Assembly: GCA_030867875.1 (NCBI GenBank)
Contig: JAOWCC010001634.1
Location: 134,566,022 to 134,630,021 of the forward strand
Reading direction: 5' to 3'
Length of the DNA: 64,000 nt
From: Actinernus sp. WN-2022
Taxonomy: Eukaryota; Cnidaria; Anthozoa; Actiniaria; Actinernidae
Each line of letters starts with the position of its first letter. The first letter of the stretch is position 1. Shown in pieces: positions 12,179 to 21,455 of the stretch. A program made the translations under genes and the position numbers. The notes below the pieces were generated by a model, which saw only the letters and a list, made by a program, of their open reading frames with translations, was not told where the DNA came from and ran no database searches.

Positions 12179-13602
12179 TTAAAAGAAACACTTAAAACAG
12201 TTTTGGTAAGGGGGTGCAAAAAACTGCAAAAAAAAAGTCTAACTCCTCTGAGAGATTTGTCATCTGTCTTGATTAGCCTAGTGCCTTTACAGATGACATA
12301 AGTACTTCCTTTGGCACACTTTACAATTTCCTTTTCTCTTTATATGTTTTCCATCTAGTACTTGGATAACGTTGTTGTTGTTGTTAATACCAAGACAACG
12401 GTCCAAAGAACAAAAGAATCAGCGCGAATCTGATAGTTGTATTCAACTGCCGTAATATAGTGCAAACCGGGTTCTTTCTCGGTGAAAGAAACCCGAATAT
12501 TTGAATTGCAAATTATTTTCAGCAGTGTTTAAGAAATAATACATACAACACAATACAATACAACACAACACAACACAATACAACGCAACGCAACGCAACG
12601 CAACGCAACGCAATACAATACAATACAATACAATACAAATGAATACAATACAATACAATACAATACATAGTAATGATTAGTTATGCTAATGAGAAAAGCA
12701 AGATAAAAGTTATAAAAAAAAGATCATCGGCAGCCACGAGGGCGTAGTTGTGAGGGATTTGTGACAGTTAGGGTTTGGTTTAAAAGCAGGGTTTAAGGGT
12801 TTGTTTCGATTCTTCCCAGACGCTAAAGTTGTTTTATATAGTTGAGGGTGGCGTACTTGTGAGTATTTTCGTTCTAAAAATTCCTAATTGTCGCTTTAGT
12901 TTGTACTTTCAGGGAACCGGCCTACAAATGCGGGTTTCTTACACCGAGAAAATACCGCAAACCTATTCATAGCCTGATACGCATTCCTGTAGCTACACTC
13001 TAGCGGACTAATATCGTTTGATTTAACAAAATAATGTTCAGTAGTTTTTGACTGTCATTAGTTTGAATATGATTTTGAGCTGTTCAAAGTGATAATCAGA
13101 CAAATGTTTGACACAGCCATAAGCCACTGAGAGCTCTCGATCATATCTGGAAAAGTGCGAGACCCGAACAGAAGACTAGGACCGACCGGTATAAAAGACC
13201 GCTTTTAATTTTGGGCGCTGCACGAACGAATTGCGATGAAGGTTTCCTAAAATGATGCGCTGTTTGTAGGAGCCAATGAGCTCGCTCGTAACAGGATACA
13301 AGTGCGGATGTGGGGGCAGGCGACGATAGATGCTAGTGAAGGCTCAAATTATGTATACATTATTTTTTTCTATATTCCGAGCCTGTATACTTGCCTTTTT
13401 ATTGGCCAGCGGTTTCATGTACGGTAGTACCCAGGCCTAACGGCACGTGTAGGATATGACACGAGTTTGGGGGCATCTCCAAGTTAGATATTTTATCGTG
13501 TGCATTGGGCATGTTCCTTTACATTTAGTTTATTTTTGGCTAAATTGCAGAATGCAGTGGCACTCTTGAAGCTCTTTAGAAATATCTGGCTCCGTGGCTC
13601 CG
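12179..13602. other. intergenic, repeat-containing
   Basis: No gene. GGGTTCTTTCTCGGTGAAAG (about 12469) and the related inverted segment CGGGTTTCTTACACCGAGAA (about 12930) may bound a worn MITE that contains the pentanucleotide array. Confidence 0.35.
12541..12668. repeat. (CAATA)n / (CAACG)n pentanucleotide minisatellite
   Basis: About 25 five-base units drifting between CAACA, CAATA and CAACG. The 71-codon minus-strand open frame through it is an artefact of the repeat. Confidence 0.9.
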
Positions 13603-13772
13603 TAGTTGCACTAGCCTGCGTACAGCATCCCCTACTTGAGGGAGAACGGCGATTTCATCGTTTCCGTTTCTCCCCATGTAGGGTCTGCGACTCAGAGCCC
13701 AAAACCGTGTCCGTGACGTCACTTCCAAATTTTTGGTAATTAGCTATTTATGCATAACGAAGTCCAAACGAG

Positions 13773-14049
13773 ATGGCGATTGAAATGAGATTTCGAAGTG
13801 TAAAGTCCGTCGCAGAGGAAATTTCTCTCAAATTTGGAATCCCATCTATCCAGTGTGAACAGCTTAATGCTTTATGTAACTTTATTCGTGGGAAAGAGGT
13901 GTTCGTGAGCCTTCTAACAGGCTCAGGAAGGTCACTGATATTTTCAACTGGCGGCCCCTTCAAACAAATTCGCGGCCAGGTTCGGGCTTTTTGAAGAAAA
14001 ATGCATTTGTCATTGAAGTTACTCCGCTTGTTGCCCTCATGAAGGATTT
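13773..14049 (+). pseudogene. RecQ-type helicase N-terminal fragment (left arm)
   Basis: The frame starts MAIEMRFRSVKSVAEEISLK and runs 73 codons to a stop at 13994. It contains a Q-motif-like segment (QCEQLNALCNFIRGKEVFV) followed by a degenerate Walker A, LLTGSGRSLIF, where RecQ proteins have PTGxGKS. Thus the P-loop Lys is Arg and the Pro is Leu. After a frameshift the motif-Ia-like VIEVTPLVALMKDL follows, close to the RecQ SPLxALMKDQV. No later helicase motifs are present, so it is a non-functional captured fragment rather than a gene. Confidence 0.7.
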
Positions 14050-14149
14050 ACACGGAGGTCTTTATTAACAATGTTGTTAGGAGTATAACAGGGATCGAAG
14101 TAATGATTCTGCTATGTTTCTCTCTCCCTGCCAAGAATATAATAGTGGT

Positions 14150-14532
14150 TCGTACCGAGCGAAACTGTAAATTACATTTATTTATCTCTGTTCAGACAAT
14201 TAAAATCCCTGCTCAAATATTCACCTTAAATCCATGACCAAGTAAGCTCTTCACTTGATCCTTCACGAGGGCAACAAGCGGAGTAACTTCAATGACAAAT
14301 GCATTTTTCTTCAAAAAGCCCGAACCTGGCCGCGAATTTGTTTGAAGGGGCCGCCAGTTGAAAATATCAGTGACCTTCCTGAGCCTGTTAGAAGGCTCAC
14401 GAACACCTCTTTCCCACGAATAAAGTTACATAAAGCATTAAGCTGTTCACACTGGAGAGATGGGATTCCAAATTTGAGAGAAATTTCCTCTGCGACGGAC
14501 TTTACACTTCGAAATATCATTTCAATCGCCAT
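14150..14532 (-). pseudogene. RecQ-type helicase N-terminal fragment (right arm)
   Basis: Mirror copy of the left-arm fragment with a few substitutions (MAIEMIFRSV, GIPSLQCEQ) and the same degenerate LLTGSGRS Walker A. After the frameshift it extends a little further than the left copy, to VALVKDQVKSLLGHGFKV, which makes the RecQ motif-Ia match clearer. It then meets stop codons. The shared frameshift and Walker lesion in both arms show that decay preceded the duplication into arms. Confidence 0.7.
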
Positions 14533-14901
14533 CTCGTTTGGACTTCGTTATGCATAAATAGCTAATTACCAAAAATTTGGAAGTGACATCACGGACACGG
14601 GTCGCAGACCCTACATGGGGAGAAACGGAAACGATGAAATCGCCGTTCTCCCTCAAGTAGGGGATGCTGTACGCAGGCTATAGTTGCACGCGCAGTTGTT
14701 TTAAAGTGCCTATAACCCCAAAAAAGTTACGCTTTCAGATCAAACTTAGAAGTATTCTATGCAACTTCCCGAAAAAATTAATGGTTTTAAAGCATTTCTC
14801 TTTTTTTTACGGCTTTTCAAAGATGAGAGCCGTGAACTTTTACCGTCATCTTAGCGACTTGGTGGGGTCTGGGACTAGGTACGTCATAGTAGGGAGCCAT
14901 G

Positions 14902-14907
14902 TCACGT
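14902..14907. promoter_or_regulatory. E-box CACGTG upstream of the P2X7-like gene
   Basis: A perfect CACGTG palindrome about 90 bp before the ATG at 14995, inside the transposon's left end. Function is inference only. Confidence 0.25.
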
Positions 14908-14994
14908 GATAAAGGCTTCTCTCGTGTACTTTTGGTTCGTTCTTTCTTATTTGCGTCGTAAGTTCTGTAATTTTCTGCTGGACTTTTTGACAAA

Positions 14995-15191
14995 ATGTCT
15001 TCGTCAGGCTCCGAATCTGAAGACAGTTGTTCATCGGACAATTCCGAGCTAAATTTTATCAACTACGAGCTTGAAGCAGAAGAATCTGCCGGCGCGGATG
15101 AGCCACTCGCCGATGAAGAATGGGTTACAAGAGTACAGATGGAGACCTCCAGAATCGGTTCAGTGGAAGGCCTCGAAGCAAGGAAAAGCTG
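14995..15191 (+). CDS. P2X7 cytoplasmic (ballast)-domain-like protein, first exon
   Basis: ATG opens an acidic Ser/Glu-rich N terminus (MSSSGSESEDSCSSD) and runs 65 codons to a consensus donor, CTG|GTGAGT, at 15191/15192. An N terminus of this type, followed by a Cys-rich zinc-binding module, is typical of the many P2X-purinoceptor-7-intracellular-domain-like proteins predicted in corals. The channel part of P2X7 is not expected in these. The Cys-rich middle exon was not found between 15200 and 16000, so the gene is probably broken. The assignment rests mainly on the C-terminal exon. Confidence 0.5.
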
Positions 15192-16001
15192 GTGAGTTAA
15201 ACTGTCCAAAATTAAAATAAGTTATCATAGCCCTTCATGGGCTTCCCGTGGTCTCCCAAAAAAACCGGCATTGCAGCAATGCAGGATGCCAAAAGAATCC
15301 AGTGATCCTTCCAATCGCAACAATCATATATAGAGATTATTTTAAGAGCTTGATATCGTTTTTATTCACGAGGTTTTCGTATCGTATCTCGAACGAGCGA
15401 GTCCGCGAGCATTAATAATGTTCAATAATGACCAAGGTATGAATTGAAATCAATGAACATAGTTCCATCTTTAGTCTGACCAGGAAAGTGGAAGGTTTAT
15501 CAGAGTATTTTGATCTATCGTGCATGTTAATTAAAAATAGTAGCTCTCGTAAGCAACCACACTGGGAATCAGGAAAAGGTGCTCATAACTAGTCAGAACT
15601 GGAATCAGGAGTAGTTGCTCGCTTATGAGAGCTTGCACACACCACACCCATGGGGATACATATATAATGCGACTGATATCACAGTATACAATACTGTACT
15701 ACTCTACTGTAACAGCATGAATGTCAGATATAATAAGAATATTGTTGCAAAATGCTAGTGCATATTTATATTTAGTTGACTCATTGCACAGTCTGGGATC
15801 ATGTCTCTGGAGTAGTTACTTACAAGAGTTTAAAAACAAAGAAAAATTCCAAAGGTGGTGGTACGCGCGGTGGTCACTTAATTATGAGAGTGGCTGGTTA
15901 CTACAGAGCACAAGAGTGGTCTCTGAGGGGAGCTGGTCACCTACAACTACACGGGCAGTTTCACAAAGGGCTTCAACTGTATCAAACAATTGGTACTACA
16001 G

Positions 16002-16180
16002 ATTACAGATTTCTACGAGTTGTCTCATACAGAGAGTACATCCAGTTAGTCTACGGTTATCTGGGCAACAATAGAATTCCTCTACTAGCATGTGCATATG
16101 ACACAATCAGGACAAAATTCAATGCTGGGAAAGAAACCTTCACTGGATTTGAAGAAGATGAAGATGAAAGTACTTCATAA
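16002..16180 (+). CDS. P2X7 cytoplasmic-domain-like protein, last exon
   Basis: After CTACAG the frame reads YRFLRVVSYREYIQLVYGYL, then LLACAYDTIRTKF and FTGFEEDED before TAA at 16178. This resembles the conserved C-terminal part of P2X7-intracellular-like domains (YRxxAYRQFxxWxxGxLGxxxRxxxPxCxVxxIRxxFPxxxGxYxGF). The phase does not match exon 1 directly, and the Cys-rich segment expected between them is missing. Open frame upstream of 16002 (15776-16001) is glycine-rich and probably read-through intron. I am fairly sure of the family and unsure of function. Confidence 0.55.
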
Positions 16181-16403
16181 CTTATATAAACTTTAAGGAG
16201 AACAACAATGAACAGTCAAACTTTCAGTGCCATTGGCCACTTTTGATATAGGCTTCACTGGTCACATACAAATGATTCAATACACATACAAGGCTCTGGG
16301 GAATAATGTGCAGTGATTAATGAAATAACAATAATGAATTTAATTATGCCCCAGAACCTTTGTGTGTGAGAAGTCAAGCATATATCGAATGTGGGCTATT
16401 AAC

Positions 16404-16466
16404 CTACATGTATGTCCATATACATGTATGTCCATATACATGTATGTCCATATACATGTATGTCCA
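16404..16466. repeat. 16-bp tandem repeat TACATGTATGTCCATA
   Basis: Four near-perfect copies; each unit contains the palindrome TACATGTA. Confidence 0.85.
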
Positions 16467-16654
16467 TATGTCCATTCAGGCAACCTGTGAACAGGAATCA
16501 CTACCCTGACAAGCGAAACTACTAGCCCTGGGCTATTGGAAAGCACTTGCATTGCACCCTGTGTTCCTTTCTATAATGTTACACAAATTTTGAAAATAGG
16601 ATTATAATATTAAAATTTAAATGTTTGAGTAGTAAATTGGAAAACAGTAAAATT

Positions 16655-16885
16655 AGATGTCTGGGCCGGACACACTCATTATCAGAGATTCTCATATGAA
16701 CTGACAAACCTCGTGCACGTGTGGGATGGTAAAAATCAAAGCAAATATTCAAAAATGACTAATAAATTGTGTAAATATACATTATTCAAGTAAAATAATG
16801 AACATACTTTCAATCCAGCATAGGAGGGCGTTGAACTGTTTTAACCCACCAATCGAACACTGACTCCATACATGCATAGTACCGT
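16655..16885. mobile_element. partial TTAA-type MITE nested in the transposon
   Basis: The right end reads ACCGTGACATAGCCCC then TTTAA. Its reverse complement matches the left end of the element at 50141 (AGGAGCTGTGTCACGG), and both contain GGGCCGGA(A)CACA and GCACGTGTGGGATGG. The left end here is not clear. Confidence 0.5.
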
Positions 16886-16910
16886 GACATAGCCCCTTTA
16901 AGCCTCAAAT

Positions 16911-17118
16911 TCAATTGCCCTATTTAATTATGGTGTCACATGATAGACACAGCTGCCATCTTAGGGGGTCAAAACACTCGTCTTTAACAACAGACATACA
17001 AAATAAAGCTGTTCTGCCATAGATTGCCTTCCTTCAAATTGGCTAATTTTCCCAATAAAATAAGAATGGCGGCTTTCATCTATTTGTTTTGATGTCATGC
17101 CAATGAAATAGGGCAATC
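16911..17118. mobile_element. MITE with about 30-bp imperfect inverted repeats
   Basis: AATTGCCCTATTTAATTATG at the left is the inverted counterpart of CATGCCAATGAAATAGGGCA at the right. Non-coding. Confidence 0.5.
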
Positions 17119-17364
17119 GATTTCACTGAGCTGGTCACAGGAGTGATTAGCCTATGGAAGTTGACAGTATAATATATTGCTACCTAGATTGTCCATTGAT
17201 AAAATATCAAATCACTGAGATAGCTGGTAGACATTTCTGGTTCACTCTGTACTTATAAGGGGACGAGGGTTGTTCTTTGGACAATCAACAACACCTTTAT
17301 GCTCTTTAATAGGTTTACACAATACTTTATTTAATGAGGAGGACATACTTAGCTACAAGCTAGT

Positions 17365-17555
17365 TTACAGAGTTCCACAAATAAATTCAAAAAAAGAAAC
17401 AATATATAATTTAGAGATTAAGAATTTAATTAATTTTAATTTAATAGGTTTCTTGCACACTGAGCAATGGGGTTTTGCCTTGGTTTTTGTGGGCCTTACA
17501 GCAGGTGGAACTGGAATTTCTGGCCTCACAGCAAGTGGAACTGGAACTTCTGGCA
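17365..17555 (-). CDS. THAP-domain gene, distal exon
   Basis: TTTTAG acceptor, then a frame with two Pro-rich repeats (VPLAVRPEIPVPPAVRP) and a Cys pair in KPHCSVCKKPIK, ending at a stop after an AT-rich, probably eroded tail. The exon needs one incoming base, which the exon at 17929-18042 supplies, making GTG/Val, so these two exons are phase-consistent. A CxVCxxPxxG-like ending occurs in some cnidarian transposon-linked proteins; this is inference. Confidence 0.45.
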
Positions 17556-17928
17556 CTAAAATACAAAAATAACAATTATTATTAAGTTAGTTATGGGTAT
17601 ATATATATATTGGTTTATGGTAAATAAAGCACTGGTTTCGTTTTAAATACAAACTTACAGTGTAATATTATACGTTTCCAGCTGGTATTTTAATATTTTG
17701 TTTAGTCTCGAAAGGCTAAACAAGCAGTATACCTTTATATGACATGTCCAACAGTTTGATACATGTAGGTGTATATGCACTGCTTGAGCAAGAGCTACAT
17801 GTAGGTGTTATTGGAGGACAAACACAGAAGGTGTGATTAGCACAGACTCGATTTCGTTTGAATATTTTCAGAATTTGAATAGTTTCTTTTGTGCAAAAAA
17901 ATATTTTATACAAAACAATTTGAATTAC

Positions 17929-18042
17929 CTGGAGCTGAAGGAGGAACATCTATAACAGTCATCCTTTGTTGTCTCTTCTGGGTTGCTTCTGCCCTTGGCT
18001 GCTTGTTAAGCATGGTGTCCTGTCCATAGGTGCAGGTGTCAT
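17929..18042 (-). CDS. THAP-domain gene, middle exon
   Basis: Bounded by a TCTTTAG acceptor and a CAG|GTAATT donor. The open phase reads DTCTYGQDTMLNKQPRAEA and ends VIDVPPSAPG. It joins the next exon in frame. It does not join the THAP exon at 18370 directly, because that exon ends in phase 0 and this one needs an incoming base, so a small exon may be missing or the gene is broken. Confidence 0.45.
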
Positions 18043-18217
18043 CTAAAGAAAGTTGTCTGATTTATTCACTGTTATTTCCATCATACTAAAAACATGCACT
18101 CTCTTAGTCTAATACACTTGTGGTGAAAACAATGTTCAGTACGTGGAACCCGGTCATAATGAAGTTTTCTTCCTTTCCCTAGGAACTTCTTTATACATGC
18201 AGGTTCCACTGTATTGC

Positions 18218-18332
18218 TAGCCTCCTATAGTAGCCGTTTTGTAGCGCTTCCATTTCACTCCATTCCGGGGAATGGAGTGAACGGAAGCGCTACACAACGG
18301 CTGCTATAGGACTAGGAGGCTACTCTATAAAT
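18218..18332. mobile_element. small foldback MITE
   Basis: A near-perfect hairpin of about 50-bp arms (TAGCCTCCTATAGTAGCCGT and its inverted copy) around AATGGAGTGAA. The 9-bp CTGTATTGC flanks it (18209-18217 and 18333-18341), compatible with a Mutator-type target duplication. It sits just 3' of the THAP exon. Confidence 0.6.
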
Positions 18333-18369
18333 CTGTATTGCCATGCAAACTAAATACAAAAGCACTTAC

Positions 18370-18621
18370 CAAAATCGGAGAATGGCTTAAATCGGTTTCG
18401 ATGGCATGGACTGATGGCATAGGAACAACTCCATATTCAACCGACTTCAGTCTTGGCGTAGAGTCAAGGACTAAAGAAAATCTTATAAAGTCTTCCGGCT
18501 TGGAGTGAACCAAACAAACGTTCTTCGTCGGTTCCCACTTCGCTCGCTTTGTTCGCACGAACCTCAACCACTGGCGTCTTCTCTTCTTTGCTTCTGGCCG
18601 ATCATCGCTTAAAAACGGGAC
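18370..18621 (-). CDS. THAP zinc-finger exon
   Basis: 84 codons between an AAG acceptor-like site and a perfect donor TTG|GTAAGT. The frame VPFLSDDRPEAKKRRRQWLR leads into WEPTKNVCLVHSKPEDF, the second half of a THAP domain: conserved Trp, and the C-x2-H zinc ligands in CLVH, where most family members have CSxHF. The trailing PRLKSVEYGVVPMPSVHA corresponds to the usual RLKxxAVPTIF region. THAP domains bind DNA and occur in P-element-like and other transposon proteins. Upstream, 18622-18690 encodes the first zinc-ligand pair in another frame. Confidence 0.65.
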
Positions 18622-18690
18622 CTTGTGTTAGAGCTATCCTTTTTTGAGTCTGGCTCATTCCTACAGCCCCCAAATACACATCGAGTTATT
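18622..18690 (-). pseudogene. THAP N-terminal zinc-ligand segment, frameshifted
   Basis: The frame RCVFGGCRNEPDSKKDSSNT contains the C-x4-C pair that begins a THAP domain. It runs directly into the next exon only if one base is removed near 18621. No in-frame Met was seen before it. Either a frameshift mutation or an unusual intron separates the two halves; a frameshift in a dying transposon gene is simplest. Confidence 0.5.
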
Positions 18691-19427
18691 CGCTCGGTTC
18701 GCCCTGTTTTTACTGTCTTTGTTTGTTGGTTGTTCGCTTTCTCTCACTACTATGACGTTGCTTTCCGGTTTCGTTCCCAGTCTACTTCCAGACTCCAGCT
18801 GACGGCCATTTGGGACAGGGTGCCCAAATCGGGTTGTTTTACAATGTTTGACCCCAGAAATAAGGTCGAACTCTTACAAATAACTTTTTTCCTTTTTTTC
18901 TCTTCGAATTATTGATAAGAAGGATGTAAAGAATTTATTAAAAATACTTCAAATTTGGGGTTATAGGCACTTTAAGGAACTGAAACAGTTTATAGTACTT
19001 AACTGTATTAGCGATTGAAAGTAATTTTGTAGCTAATTTTAGGCAAATGGTTAGGATTAGCTAAGTCATACAACCTCCATTTTGAATTTATTATCATCAC
19101 AAAGTAGGAGAGCAGAGGACTAGGGAGACAAAGGTCATGGCTCCGTGGCTCCGCGGCTCCATGGGTGAACAAAACACACAGGAATCCCATAATATAGTGC
19201 TTATTCTCCATAATTTAATTGAATCAAATCTTAAAATAACCCCATCGCACCTCATCGTGACTTCGTCCCCTAGGATGTTTTTTTTTTTTTGTTTTTTTTT
19301 TCTTGATGACTTAAAAAGATATACCCAATCTCATGTGTTTAGAAAAAAAAAACTTTTTAATCCCAGTTTGTATAGCCATTATATAACCATTTATACTAAC
19401 TTTTATACGTTTATTTGACGCATTAAT

Positions 19428-19592
19428 CCGTTGACAGCATACACGTTGCTTCGTTCTACTATTGTGAACAGAGAGACTCGTTCACACCCAGACATATCTC
19501 TCTAAGGCGTTGACGCGTTGACATCATAAGTGTTGCTTCGTTCTACTACTGTGAACAGAGAGACTCGTTCACACCCAGACCGATATCTCTAT
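19428..19592. repeat. about 85-bp tandem duplication
   Basis: Two copies share GTTGCTTCGTTCTACTA and GTGAACAGAGAGACTCGTTC with few differences. Confidence 0.8.
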
Positions 19593-19795
19593 AGAGAGAG
19601 AACCATATATGGACTAACGCGTTGACATGTTGGCGTCTCCACCTGTAACGTACTTGAGCGAGGGTATTCCGCAATTGCTCCCATTTCGCGGTATGTTTGG
19701 TCTGTGGAACAAAATACAGTAGTAACAAAATACAGTAGCAACAACACAAGAAAGGTATGCCAATTTACTTATTTACTTAAAAAGAAATATTCCCA

Positions 19796-20050
19796 TTTAA
19801 GAAGAATTATGTTTCTATGTTGCTTAGCCCTAATTAACCCTCATTTAGTGAGCACCCATTGTTGACGGTTAGGGTGCTTTTAAATGATGGATTAGGGTTT
19901 GGATTAATTGACAGGAACATTTAAGAAGCATTATGTTTCTGTGTTGTTTAGTGTCTTAGCCCTAAAGAACCCTAAATTAGTGAGCACTCGTTGTTGACGA
20001 TTAGGGTGTTTTTAAATGATGGGTTAGGGTTTGGATTAATCGATAAAGGC
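19796..20050. repeat. about 125-bp tandem duplication with TTAGGG-like motifs
   Basis: Two copies share ATTATGTTTCTGTGTTG-like and TTAGGGTTTGGATTAAT segments, with AACCCTAA and TTAGGGT motifs scattered inside. Confidence 0.8.
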
Positions 20051-20245
20051 ATCGTGTTTCGGAATCCATAATGAGTTTCACTGCGGAGCCGCGGAGCCAC
20101 TTCAAATATAACCTTGCATTGGTAGGGTATAGACAGGTATCGTGTTTGGAATCTATAATGAGTTTCACTGCGGAGCCACGGAGCCGCGGAGCCACTTCAA
20201 ATATAACCTTGCATTGGTAGGGTATAGACAGGCATCGTTTTTGGA
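20050..20245. repeat. about 95-bp tandem duplication
   Basis: Two copies share ATAATGAGTTTCACTGCGGA and ATAACCTTGCATTGGTAGGG; the second has an extra GGAGCCGC unit. Confidence 0.8.
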
Positions 20246-21084
20246 ATCTATAACGACTCAGTTAATAGTAATATAATAGGCTAAGTCTCGTATTAGTGTT
20301 AATGCTGGTTTAACGTTTAAGTTTAAGTGTTACTCAGTGTTATTTTAGCTTGCTATGGTCTGCGGAACCACGGAGCTTTTTTTTTTTGGGAGACCTTGAA
20401 AATTGACGTTGTATTCTGCAATCGCTCCTTATTTTTGATTCAACCTATGGAACGTTTATTAACTGTTAAATGACTTGATTACTATATTTGGTGTGGATTC
20501 AAGACGGATTCCTACGGAGCTGAACGTGTTTGTAAGTACGGCAGATATGTATGATTGTAGATCAATGTTGATAATTTGCTTGCATGTACATATACGTTTC
20601 ATAATAGACAATCTATCCTGAGCTGCATGTTAGTGTTTACAAGTTACATGTAGGTAAGTGAAAGCTCGTAATATTTAGACTGTTGTAATTTTGTGTTGTT
20701 TTGGAAACCGTTTGCGAAAGAATTCATTGACCGTCGAATAAAGAAAGTTATGGTATAAAGTACTAGAACACTGGACGGTTAATTGCTTGACTAGAGAGAT
20801 TCGCACGTGTTAACATGACAGACTCGAGGAATATTACCACTGTGGCTTGCTAAATTATTGCAACTGTGAGTTAGAGATTGGCAGCTACAGCTAGAAAGGT
20901 ATGGTAACTAAAAACCGTGGCTCGATTATTACGCGTTTAGAGCAGTATTAACAAATGAAGACTCAAAGTCATGATTAACATAATATTACCGGCTAAATCG
21001 TATCAAGATTAGCGTGCGGGAGTATACAAATTTATGTGTTTGAAACTTTATATCCAAAGTACTGCTTGGATAAGTTATGTTTAA

Positions 21085-21455
21085 AGTGCATATGAAGGCT
21101 GGCCAGTTAAACGTTTTTTGAAAAGTTTAGACCTTATACGTATTAGGAAAAATTAGTAAACAAATCTGTAAATAAAGCTTGACCGTTTTATCAGGAAATA
21201 AAAATATATATAATTATGTATTTCCGAGCTTGCTACGGGGCCTGGAGAGAGAGAGGGAGAGAGAGGATGTGACGTCACCTCGGAAAGTCCTACAAAATGT
21301 ATTTGTGAAAGTGTGTGAATTAAGTGAGCTGCAGAAGTTTACTGTCGGTAGCCACTTATTTTCCATTTCAGCATTTTCAGAATTATCGAGAATATATAGT
21401 CTATCCTCAGAAGAAAATGTCACTTCTAGACTCCGAGTCTGAAGAAACCCGGTGA
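21085..21455 (+). mobile_element. left end of a second P2X7-like-carrying TTAA element
   Basis: TTAA (21081-21084) is followed by AGTGCATATGAA, the same start as the MITE at 23722 and close to the AGTGCCTATAA ends of the 14705 element. At 21417 an ATG opens MSLLDSESEETR then a stop. This is similar in position and composition to the P2X7-like start at 14995 (MSSSGSESED). A LINE has inserted immediately after, so the rest of the element is missing or displaced. Confidence 0.45.

Larger units (their letters stand above)
13612..14680. mobile_element. Mutator-like foldback element carrying a helicase fragment
   Basis: Two arms of about 430 bp (13612-14049 and about 14256-14680) are near-identical inverted repeats starting TAGCCTGCGTACAGCATCCC, separated by a loop of about 200 bp. 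The 9-bp sequence TAGTTGCAC directly flanks both sides (13603-13611 and 14681-14689), the target-duplication length expected for Mutator-type elements. Each arm carries the same captured RecQ-type helicase N-terminal fragment on opposite strands. The right TSD lies only 11 bp from the TTAA of the next transposon. Confidence 0.8.
14705..18971. mobile_element. 4.27-kb TTAA transposon carrying P2X7-like and THAP genes
   Basis: The ends AGTGCCTATAACCCCAAA are perfect 18-bp inverted repeats. TTAA directly flanks both (14701-14704 and 18972-18975). Inside are a plus-strand P2X7-cytoplasmic-domain-like gene remnant (14995-16180) and, converging on it, a minus-strand THAP-domain gene remnant (17365-18690). 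Several MITEs have inserted (16655-16885, 16911-17118, 18218-18332). TTAA targeting is known for piggyBac and Kolobok superfamilies, and THAP domains are known in several DNA-transposon proteins. No DDE transposase core was recognised, so placement is tentative. Confidence 0.75.
18976..21080. other. repeat-rich non-coding stretch
   Basis: No gene. Contains three sets of tandem duplications (next entries) and recurring GGCTCCGTGGCTCCGCGG-type motifs at about 19138, 20085 and 20172. Confidence 0.5.

Noticed and set aside
12443..12658. 71-codon Cys-rich minus-strand frame
   Set aside because: It is the translation of the pentanucleotide minisatellite.
13748..13963. Open frame KGPPVENISDLPEPVRRLTN in both arms of the foldback
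   Set aside because: It is the antisense of the RecQ-like fragment, which carries recognisable motifs on the other strand.
15721..16074. 117-codon plus-strand frame overlapping the P2X7-like exon
   Set aside because: The overlapping frame ending at 16180 matches the P2X7-like family; this one is a shadow.
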